Below are positions 1 to 4,666 of a stretch of 7,470 nucleotides of DNA, in pieces. The translations under genes and the position numbers were made by a program. Every line of letters begins with the position of its first letter. Positions within the stretch are counted from its first letter, which is position 1. Under the pieces are notes generated by a model. It was not told the DNA's origin and did not search any database. It worked only from the letters and a program-made list of their open reading frames with translations. The stretch is from Candidatus Omnitrophota bacterium (GTDB taxonomy: Bacteria; Omnitrophota; Gorgyraeia; Gorgyraeales; Gorgyraeaceae): assembly GCA_018901615.1 (NCBI GenBank), contig JAHIEN010000132.1, forward strand, positions 1-7,470, given 5' to 3'.

Positions 1-117
1 TTAAATCAACGAAAACAAAATCTTGCGGCAGCTCGTATGCTGCGCTATACTGCTTGGAAGACGAACCGCTTTATTACGCTTCCGGCAGGCTTAGAAGCAG
101 TTATGCAACCTGTTTGA
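1..117 (+). CDS. 3' end of an unidentified gene (partial)
   Basis: The first reading frame is open from the window edge to a TGA at 115-117 and encodes 38 residues, beginning LNQRKQNLAAARMLR and ending LPAGLEAVMQPV. The amphipathic, Arg/Ala-rich composition and the moderate GC content look like genuine coding sequence, so this is probably the C-terminus of a gene that starts upstream. I do not recognise the family and no motif is visible. A second frame is open over the same bases and continues to 440, so the two calls compete and a frameshift between them is possible. Confidence 0.35.
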   Translation, partial: LNQRKQNLAAARMLRYTAWKTNRFITLPAGLEAVMQPV

Positions 118-440
118 GGTCAAACTCGCAAAAAAATTCCGATACTCACAAAGCTGCGCTTGAGATTGCTCTAAATAAAGGCGATTTTCAAAAGAGAGCA
201 GCTTTTAAAAAAATGAGAGATAACGATTTGGCCGGTCTTATATTTTCTAATCATAATAAAGACGCTTATATTATTGCAATAAGAGGCTTAGCTCATGTAG
301 ATTTAGTTGATTTATTAACAAATCAAGGTTTAGGCGTAAATAATTATATTTCTGCAAAAGCTCTGAGATATATGAAAGAAAGCTTGAGTCTGGATAGTTT
401 AAAACCGTTTTTGTCAAGGTCTGTAAAAAGGTCTATATAA
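114..440 (+). CDS. hypothetical AT-rich ORF, start uncertain
   Basis: An open frame ends at the TAA at 438-440. The stop-free stretch runs back to the window edge at position 3, so it could also be the tail of a longer gene. Possible starts are TTG at 54, TTG at 114 (which overlaps the preceding TGA as TTGA) and ATG at 213; none has a clear ribosome binding site. I give 114 because the bases before it read better in the other frame. The product is mostly helical, with blocks such as DLAGLIFSNHNKDAYIIAIRG and DLVDLLTNQGLGVNNYISAK that resemble short helical-repeat units. No domain is recognised. Codons are strikingly AT-ending (TTA, ATA, AAT, GAT), unlike the genes downstream, which may mean foreign origin or decay. 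Confidence 0.35.
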   Translation: MRSNSQKNSDTHKAALEIALNKGDFQKRAAFKKMRDNDLAGLIFSNHNKDAYIIAIRGLAHVDLVDLLTNQGLGVNNYISAKALRYMKESLSLDSLKPFLSRSVKRSI

Positions 441-778
441 AAAGTATGGTTTCTACTAGTTACTATTTTGTCACTAGCCCACAGTCATTATTCCCTACCT
501 TGTTTATCGCCATAGATATAGCTACTGGTGCAGACTATACCCTCGTGTGTCCATGGGTTGAGTTTGTAATTCCTGCCAGCTGCATTCCTGTAACCCCTTA
601 AAGAGGGGGATAGGATGTCTCTTTCCATTCCCGGTTCTGGAGCAGATTTTGCTTGCGCCGCGAAAGTCTTTGCGGCATCAAGCAGAAAATGGAGCCCGCG
701 CGGATAGGTTCCTGTGGGCGGAATACTGAGCCCCGATTTATCGGAGCGAATGTATAACCGCCAGTCGGCATTTTTTGC
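441..778. other. long gene-poor stretch with strong hairpins
   Basis: No gene with a credible start and ribosome binding site is visible here on either strand. The stretch is richer in GC than the ORF before it and contains several perfect stems: CCCCT/AGGGG (594-598 with 604-608), a long bulged hairpin (646-690) and CCGA/TCGG (733-736 with 741-744, inside the longer 730-747 hairpin). On the minus strand a frame is stop-free for 103 codons (491-799) but has no start codon near its beginning. It could be a decayed gene, a structured RNA or a repeat remnant; the sequence alone does not decide. Confidence 0.4.
646..690. repeat. long bulged inverted repeat (hairpin)
   Basis: TGCTTG (650-655) pairs with CAAGCA (679-684), GCCGC (657-661) with GCGGC (672-676), and AAA (663-665) with TTT (669-671). 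ATTT (646-649) and AAAT (687-690) extend the base of the stem. This gives about 18 base pairs with small bulges around a GTC loop. No T-run follows on either strand, so it does not look like an intrinsic terminator. It is the strongest structure in the gene-poor stretch before rrf2. Confidence 0.5.
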
Positions 779-806
779 TTGACAAGTTTTATTGATGTGT
801 TATAAT
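779..806 (+). promoter_or_regulatory. sigma-70 promoter of the rrf2-cysK operon
   Basis: A perfect -35 box TTGACA (779-784) is followed by a 16-base spacer and a perfect -10 box TATAAT (801-806). Transcription should start near 812-814, giving a leader of about 36 bases before rrf2. Such a strong promoter suggests that control is by repression, consistent with the inverted repeat that overlaps the -10 box. Confidence 0.85.
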
Positions 807-838
807 CTCTACTAAAACAATAGTCATTATAGAGATTA
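803..838. promoter_or_regulatory. probable Rrf2 operator (9-bp inverted repeat)
   Basis: TAATCTCTA (803-811) is matched by its exact reverse complement TAGAGATTA (830-838), with 18 bases between. A smaller repeat, ACTA (811-814) and TAGT (821-824), lies inside. The left arm covers most of the -10 box and the right arm abuts the AGGAGG ribosome binding site (838-843), so binding here would block transcription. Rrf2 regulators commonly repress their own operon. The left arm lies upstream of the expected transcription start, which argues for a DNA operator and against an RNA hairpin. Confidence 0.6.
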
Positions 839-848
839 GGAGGTAGCC

Positions 849-1301
849 ATGAAGATAAGCTATAAAAGTGATTACGCGCTCAAGACATTACTTGAACTGG
901 CATTGCATTATAATAAAGGTGTGGTTTCGATCAATGATCTTGCGAAAAAAGGCGATATACCCTATAAATTTCTTGAACAAGTACTCCTGACCTTGAAAAA
1001 AGGTGGTTTTGTGGACAGTAAGCGCGGGGTGAGCGGAGGTTACTTTCTGGCAAAAGCTCCGGGTACGATTACCCTGGGAGAGGTAATAAGATTCATAGAA
1101 GGGCCCATAGAACCTCTGATGTGCGCTTCCAAAAAAAGTTACGACGAGTGCAAAGATTTTAATTCCTGTGTGTTCAGAGATATATGGAACCAGGTTTATA
1201 CCGCGACAGCCATGGTCGTAGATAGCGTTACATTTGGCGAGCTTGTAAGACGGGCTAATGCAAAACATAAAGAAAGTCATGATTATGTATATACTATTTA
1301 A
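849..1301 (+). CDS. Rrf2 family Fe-S type transcriptional regulator
   Basis: A 150-residue protein, typical in length for the Rrf2 family (IscR, NsrR, CymR, RsrR). The N-terminal winged helix is clear: MKISYKSDYALKTLLELA opens the fold, the recognition helix region is around residues 36-52, and the wing is RGVSGGYFLAK (59-69). The sensor loop has Cys92, Cys101 and Cys107, spaced C-x8-C-x5-C, close to the C-x5-C-x5-C of IscR and to the three cysteines of NsrR. Asp8 sits where NsrR uses an aspartate as fourth ligand. I therefore infer a cluster-binding sensor; the cysteine-metabolism regulator CymR lacks this triad. An AGGAGG ribosome binding site at 838-843 fixes the start. It is the first gene of an operon with cysK, 15 bases downstream, and probably represses both through the inverted repeat at 803-838. 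The signal sensed (Fe-S status, NO, redox) cannot be read from sequence. Confidence 0.9.
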   Translation: MKISYKSDYALKTLLELALHYNKGVVSINDLAKKGDIPYKFLEQVLLTLKKGGFVDSKRGVSGGYFLAKAPGTITLGEVIRFIEGPIEPLMCASKKSYDECKDFNSCVFRDIWNQVYTATAMVVDSVTFGELVRRANAKHKESHDYVYTI

Positions 1302-1316
1302 AATAAGGAGGCTGCG

Positions 1317-2240
1317 ATGTCCAGGATATACAATGATATAACAGAAACAATTGGGAATACGCCATTGGTCCGTTTGAGTAAAATCGCCAAGGATACCGGA
1401 GCAGAAATACTTGCCAAGCTCGAATCCCTTAATCCCGCAGGCAGTGTTAAAGACAGGATAGGTCTTTCCATGATAAAAGATGCTGAAGAAAAAGGCATAT
1501 TAAAGCCAGGCGGCACGATTATAGAGCCCACGAGCGGAAATACAGGGATCGCGCTTGCGTTTATTGCCGCGAGGCGAGGCTATAAACTGATCATTACAAT
1601 GCCTGATACCATGAGTATTGAACGTCGCCAGCTTTTAAGGTTATTCAACGCAGAGATAGTGCTTACTCCTGGAGAAAAAGGCATGAAAGGCGCGGTTGAC
1701 AAAGCAGAAGAGATCTTGAAAAACACAAAAGGCGCTTTTATGCCGCAGCAATTTAAAAACCCTGCGAACCCAAAGATCCACAGGGAGACTACTGCAGAAG
1801 AGATATGGCAGGATACAGGCGGAAAAGTTGATATTCTGGTAAGCGGAGTCGGTACAGGCGGCACTCTTACAGGAGTTTCCAGCGTCCTTAAAGAAAGAAA
1901 CAAGGCCTTTAAGACAATAGCTGTTGAGCCAGCTGATTCTCCTGTTCTTTCAGGCGGAAAACCAGGCCCGCACAAGATACAGGGCATAGGCGCAGGATTT
2001 ATCCCTGATGTCCTGGACAGGTCATTGATAGACGAGGTATTTGTGGTCAAAAACAGCGAGGCGTTTTCAATGGCGCAGCGCCTGGGCCGCGAAGAAGGCA
2101 TACTGGCAGGCATATCATCCGGAGCGAATGTATTTGCGTCATTACAGGCAGCGAAAAGGCCGGAGAATAAAGGCAAGAGCATTGTAACTATAATCTGCGA
2201 TACGGGAGAGAGATATATAAGTACGGATTTGTATAAATGA
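1317..2240 (+). CDS. cysK: cysteine synthase (O-acetylserine sulfhydrylase A)
   Basis: A cytoplasmic PLP enzyme of fold type II that condenses O-acetylserine with sulfide to give cysteine. The 307-residue length is normal for CysK. Visible marks are the PLP lysine Lys45 in NPAGSVKDR, the substrate loop TSGNTG (72-77), the phosphate-binding loop GVGTGGTLTG (177-186), the CysK-type segment KIQGIGAGFIP (220-230), GISSGAN (265-271) and the C-terminal CDTGERYIST (294-303). These favour CysK over CysM or cystathionine beta-synthase; there is no CBS domain. The start is set by AAGGAGG (1305-1311). It follows rrf2 by 15 bases in one operon, so it should respond to the Fe-S type regulator. No serine acetyltransferase gene (cysE) lies nearby, so the acceptor (O-acetylserine or O-phosphoserine) is assumed from the family. 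Confidence 0.95.
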   Translation: MSRIYNDITETIGNTPLVRLSKIAKDTGAEILAKLESLNPAGSVKDRIGLSMIKDAEEKGILKPGGTIIEPTSGNTGIALAFIAARRGYKLIITMPDTMSIERRQLLRLFNAEIVLTPGEKGMKGAVDKAEEILKNTKGAFMPQQFKNPANPKIHRETTAEEIWQDTGGKVDILVSGVGTGGTLTGVSSVLKERNKAFKTIAVEPADSPVLSGGKPGPHKIQGIGAGFIPDVLDRSLIDEVFVVKNSEAFSMAQRLGREEGILAGISSGANVFASLQAAKRPENKGKSIVTIICDTGERYISTDLYK

Positions 2241-2289
2241 AAGGGGTGATTCTGCATGTTATGGCTGATGTTTAGCTTTGCTCTATAAC

Positions 2290-2318
2290 TTGCGCGTTCG
2301 TAAAAAATTTGTTACAAT
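2290..2318 (+). promoter_or_regulatory. candidate promoter for the DUF39 gene
   Basis: TACAAT (2313-2318) matches the -10 consensus at 5 of 6 positions. TTGCGC (2290-2295), 17 bases upstream, matches the -35 box at 3 of 6. It lies in the 159-base gap after cysK and would give a leader of about 75 bases carrying the palindromic repeat at 2327-2354. Read-through from the rrf2-cysK operon is also possible, since no clear terminator follows cysK. Confidence 0.4.
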
Positions 2319-2326
2319 AAAAACTG

Positions 2327-2354
2327 CCCCTCGTCCGCCTAAGGCGGACTCGGG
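2327..2354. repeat. dispersed palindromic repeat, copy 1
   Basis: GTCCGCCT (2333-2340) and AGGCGGAC (2342-2349) form an 8-bp stem around a single unpaired A. After a TC/TC mismatch the pairing resumes as CCC/GGG (2328-2330 with 2352-2354). The same core and its right flank recur at 3968-3998, and a variant occurs at 4012-4034. No T-run follows, so a terminator is unlikely. It sits in the probable leader of the DUF39 gene. Confidence 0.75.
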
Positions 2355-2399
2355 ACAAAATTTACTTCACTAGGGTTCAGAAAATTTTGGAGGCATAAA

Positions 2400-3605
2400 A
2401 TGGCGAAGACAATAAAAGAGATAAATGAAAAAATCAAAAAAGGCAAGGCAGTTGTCGCTACTGCAGAAGAAATAATAGGCCTTGTTGAGAACGATGGCCT
2501 TAAAAAGACAGCCGAACGGGTGGATGTTGTCACCACAGGGACGTTTGGGCCAATGTGTTCATCGGGCATCTATTTCAATATAGGTCATGCAAAACCAAGG
2601 ATAAAGCTGGGGGGCGGCAAGGTGACTGTAAACGATGTCCCTGTTTATGCTGGCTTTGCAGCAGTGGATCTATTTCTTGGCGCTACTGCGCTGCCAGAGA
2701 ACGACCCTCTGAATAAGGTCTATCCAGGAGAGTTTAAATATGGCGGTGGACACGTAATCCAGGAGCTGGTGGCTGGCAAAGACGTAAAACTTTCCGCTGC
2801 TGCGTATGGTACAGATTGTTACCCGCGCAAAAAACTGGAAACCCTTATAAATATAAAAGATCTCAATGAGGCAGTCCTTTTCAATATGAGGAATGTCTAT
2901 CAAAATTATAACTGCGCGGTAAATCTTTCTGACAGGATGATTTATACCTATATGGGTTCATTAAAGCCGCAGCTTGGCAATGCCTATTATTGTTCAGCGG
3001 GCCAGCTGTCGCCTCTTCTGAATGACCCTTATTACAAGACCATAGGTATAGGAACAAGGATATTCTTAGGAGGAGGCACAGGTTATGTGGCATGGCAGGG
3101 CACACAACATGCCCCTACTGTAAAACGCAAGACAACCGGTATACCGCAGGCACCTGCAGGCACGCTTGCTGTAATAGGTGATCTGAAAGAGATGTCCCCT
3201 GATTATCTTGCAGGCGCGACCTTCCAGGGTTATGGGGTTACTCTTACAGTGGGCATAGGCGTCCCAATCCCTATTCTTGATGAAGAGATCTTGAAATTCA
3301 CTGCTGTTAAAGACGAAGAGATCTGGACACAGATAGTGGACTATAGCGATGCGTACCCTAATTGTAAGCCAGGGAGCCTTGGGGAAGTAAACTACGCTCA
3401 GCTTAAGACCGGGAAGATTCAGGTCAATGGCAAAGAAGTGCCAACAGGAGCTCTTTCCAGCTATTCAAAGGCAGTAGAAATAGCTGGCGAGCTAAAGGAG
3501 TGGATCCAGAAGGGTAAGTTCCTTCTTTCAGAACCAGTAGCGCCTATACCAGGCGCTGAAAGCGGCCTTACATTTAAGCCCCTTAAAGAACGGCCAATAG
3601 AATAA
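2400..3605 (+). CDS. DUF39/HcyBio homocysteine biosynthesis protein
   Basis: A 401-residue protein of the DUF39 (HcyBio) family, known from methanogens as MA1821-like. There it supports homocysteine formation from aspartate semialdehyde and sulfide, probably through a protein persulfide. Family hallmarks are the N-terminal VVTTGTFGPMCSSGIYFN (43-60), GGGKVTVNDVPVYAGFAAVD (71-90), AYGTDCYPRK (135-144) and GTGYVAWQGTQHAP (226-239). Cys53 and Cys140 lie in the two most conserved blocks and are the natural persulfide candidates; Cys172, Cys198 and Cys322 are also present. The protein ends after the DUF39 core: I see no C-terminal CBS domains and no ferredoxin CxxCxxC motif. No NIL-ferredoxin partner is encoded in the window. 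GGAGG (2389-2393) supports the start. With cysK upstream and a NifU scaffold downstream it forms a sulfide-assimilation neighbourhood. Family assignment is firm; the exact reaction in this organism is inferred. Confidence 0.9.
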   Translation: MAKTIKEINEKIKKGKAVVATAEEIIGLVENDGLKKTAERVDVVTTGTFGPMCSSGIYFNIGHAKPRIKLGGGKVTVNDVPVYAGFAAVDLFLGATALPENDPLNKVYPGEFKYGGGHVIQELVAGKDVKLSAAAYGTDCYPRKKLETLINIKDLNEAVLFNMRNVYQNYNCAVNLSDRMIYTYMGSLKPQLGNAYYCSAGQLSPLLNDPYYKTIGIGTRIFLGGGTGYVAWQGTQHAPTVKRKTTGIPQAPAGTLAVIGDLKEMSPDYLAGATFQGYGVTLTVGIGVPIPILDEEILKFTAVKDEEIWTQIVDYSDAYPNCKPGSLGEVNYAQLKTGKIQVNGKEVPTGALSSYSKAVEIAGELKEWIQKGKFLLSEPVAPIPGAESGLTFKPLKERPIE

Positions 3606-3618
3606 GCGGTTATGCAAG

Positions 3619-3638
3619 TGTGGATAACATGTGGATAA
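3619..3638 (-). promoter_or_regulatory. two tandem consensus DnaA boxes
   Basis: TGTGGATAA occurs at 3619-3627 and again at 3630-3638. Its reverse complement is TTATCCACA, the strict DnaA-box consensus. The two boxes have the same orientation and an 11-base period, about one helical turn. A degenerate third candidate, TTATGCAAG, lies at 3610-3618 on the other strand. No dnaA or dnaN gene is near, so this may be a DnaA-regulated promoter or a titration site; an origin is less likely. Confidence 0.5.
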
Positions 3639-3641
3639 CCA

Positions 3642-3687
3642 GGTTACAAGAGTTACAATTTTAGTGAAATTTTGTAACTTTTGTACC
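3642..3687. repeat. nested inverted repeat of TTACAA units
   Basis: AGTTACAA (3651-3658) pairs exactly with TTGTAACT (3672-3679). The outer part continues as GGTTACAAG (3642-3650) with TTTGTACC (3680-3687), with one bulge and one G-T pair. TTACAA therefore appears twice on the left, 9 bases apart, and is mirrored on the right with the same 9-base step. The stem is about 17 base pairs. No T-run follows, so it is more likely an operator or leader structure for the NifU-like gene 25 bases downstream. Confidence 0.55.
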
Positions 3688-3711
3688 GCGAACGAAATGT
3701 GAGGTAAATAT

Positions 3712-3933
3712 ATGCGCGACAGAGTTGAGAAGGCTATAGAAAAAATAAGACCGTTTCTACAGAAAGATGGCGGGGATATAGAGCTGGTAGATATTACAGG
3801 CAATGTAGTCAAGGTAAGGCTCAAAGGCGCCTGCAGCGGTTGTCCTATGTCACATATGACCTTGAAGCAAGGCGTTGAAAAGGCCCTGAAAGAAGATGTC
3901 CCTGAGATAGAAAAAGTAGAAGCAGTAGCTTAG
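3712..3933 (+). CDS. NifU-like C-terminal domain Fe-S scaffold
   Basis: A 73-residue stand-alone NifU C-terminal (Nfu) domain. The signature is GDIELVDITGNVVKVRLKGA followed by CSGCP, with the cluster-binding pair Cys41 and Cys44. Such small proteins bind a 4Fe-4S cluster across a dimer and pass it to apo-proteins in the cytoplasm. The N-terminal IscU-like and ferredoxin domains of full NifU are absent, as is usual for this short type. The start is supported by GAGG at 3701-3704, seven bases before the ATG. It is transcribed in the same direction as DUF39 but 106 bases away, behind the DnaA-box pair and the TTACAA hairpin, so it may have its own control. The link to Fe-S supply fits the Fe-S type Rrf2 upstream. 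Confidence 0.9.
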   Translation: MRDRVEKAIEKIRPFLQKDGGDIELVDITGNVVKVRLKGACSGCPMSHMTLKQGVEKALKEDVPEIEKVEAVA

Positions 3934-3934
3934 C

Positions 3935-3957
3935 TGTTCGAGGTTTAACCTCGAACA
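3935..3957. repeat. perfect palindrome, 11-bp arms
   Basis: TGTTCGAGGTT (3935-3945) and AACCTCGAACA (3947-3957) are exact reverse complements around a single T. The element begins one base after the stop codon of the NifU-like gene. It could help end or protect that transcript, but no T-run follows, so it is not a classical terminator. Its sequence is unrelated to the GTCCGCCT palindromes beside it. Confidence 0.75.
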
Positions 3958-3967
3958 CGTAACAGAG

Positions 3968-3998
3968 ATCCTTCGTCCGCCTCAGGCGGACTCAGGAT
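3968..3998. repeat. dispersed palindromic repeat, copy 2
   Basis: GTCCGCCT (3975-3982) pairs with AGGCGGAC (3984-3991) around a single C. After a TC/TC mismatch, ATCCT (3968-3972) pairs with AGGAT (3994-3998). The right flank GGATTAAATT resembles GGACAAAATT after copy 1, so the repeat unit is longer than the palindrome. The outer stem is conserved as a structure with a different sequence (CCC/GGG in copy 1). Confidence 0.75.
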
Positions 3999-4011
3999 TA
4001 AATTCGCACTT

Positions 4012-4034
4012 ATCATCCGCCTTAGGCGGATGAT
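4012..4034. repeat. dispersed palindromic repeat variant, copy 3
   Basis: ATCATCCGCCT (4012-4022) and AGGCGGATGAT (4024-4034) are exact reverse complements around a single T. The TCCGCCT core is shared with copies 1 and 2, but the outer stem is different. The element ends 14 bases before the rex ATG, so it lies at or in the rex leader. Confidence 0.75.
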
Positions 4035-4048
4035 GCGCTCATTTAAAT

Positions 4049-4666
4049 ATGAAAATCCCTTCTTCCAGCGTTTCTCGGATCTCTCTCTATTACAGGACTG
4101 TTTTAGCTATCAAGGATAAAAAAGTCATATCCTCCCAAGACATTGCGCTTCTTGCTGGGTTTAGCGCTGCGCAGGTCAGAAAAGACCTCGCGTATTTCGG
4201 CCAATTTGGGACTCCTGGCCGAGGTTATTCAATAGAATTGTTAAAAAAGGAACTGAAAAAGATCCTTGGCACGGATCGAGAATGGGATGTTGCTATTGTT
4301 GGAGTTGGTAATCTTGGCTCAGCGCTTCTGGCCTACAAGGGTTTTAAACATCAGGGATTTAATATAAGGTACGCGTTTGATAATGACGCGAAAAAGATAA
4401 ACAAAATAAAACAGGGCGTGAGGATACGCCCGATACAGGCCCTTAAGCAGGTAGTGAAGGCCAATAAGATAGACATCGCGATTGTTGCAGTGCCGCATGA
4501 AGCGGCACAGGATGTTATAGATATGCTCATTGCCTCTGGCATAAAGGCCATACTGAACTTTGCTCCGAGAAGGCCAAAGGCGCCTGAATATATAGAATTG
4601 TTAAATATAGACCTTTCAATAGAACTGGAAAGGCTTACCTATTTTTTACAAAGGGGTAAAAGGTGA
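4049..4666 (+). CDS. rex: redox-sensing transcriptional repressor Rex
   Basis: A 205-residue Rex protein, full length for the family. Rex binds operator DNA when NADH/NAD+ is low and lets go when NADH rises, controlling fermentation and respiration genes. The N-terminal winged helix (about 1-75) has the family opening VSRISLYYRTV and the recognition segment AGFSAAQVRKDLAYFGQFGTPGRGY (36-60). The Rossmann domain shows GVGNLG (85-90) and the Asp111 in AFDND. The C-terminal LNFAPRRPKAPEYIELLNIDLSIELERLTYFL (169-200) is the domain-swapped helix region. The start fits the family alignment, but no Shine-Dalgarno sequence is visible before it, only AT-rich sequence after the palindrome. The stop overlaps the permease start by 4 bases (GTGA), so the two are cotranscribed. 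I see no Rex operator of the TTGTGAA-TTCACAA type in the window. Confidence 0.93.
   Translation: MKIPSSSVSRISLYYRTVLAIKDKKVISSQDIALLAGFSAAQVRKDLAYFGQFGTPGRGYSIELLKKELKKILGTDREWDVAIVGVGNLGSALLAYKGFKHQGFNIRYAFDNDAKKINKIKQGVRIRPIQALKQVVKANKIDIAIVAVPHEAAQDVIDMLIASGIKAILNFAPRRPKAPEYIELLNIDLSIELERLTYFLQRGKR

Noticed and set aside
758..776. Intrinsic terminator (CCGCCAGTCGGC followed by six T)
   Set aside because: The stem is only 3 bp over a 4-5 base loop, too weak despite the T-run.
441..778. Known structured RNAs (6S, tmRNA, RNase P, SRP RNA) in the gene-poor stretch
   Set aside because: None of their conserved cores was recognised and the 5' and 3' ends do not pair.
888..1280. Minus-strand open frame of 130 codons
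   Set aside because: It lies opposite the clearly coding rrf2 gene and shows no family motif; it is a shadow frame.
1580..2257. Minus-strand open frame of 225 codons opposite cysK
   Set aside because: cysK is complete with all catalytic motifs on the plus strand; the opposite frame has Ser/Pro-rich shadow composition.
3653..3677. Rex operator in the TTACAA hairpin
   Set aside because: Rex sites are of the TTGTGAA-N4-TTCACAA or TTGTTAA-N4-TTAACAA type; the half-sites and spacing here do not fit.
3610..3687. Chromosomal replication origin
   Set aside because: There are only two strict DnaA boxes, with no dnaA, dnaN or gyrB nearby; kept only as a DnaA-box finding.
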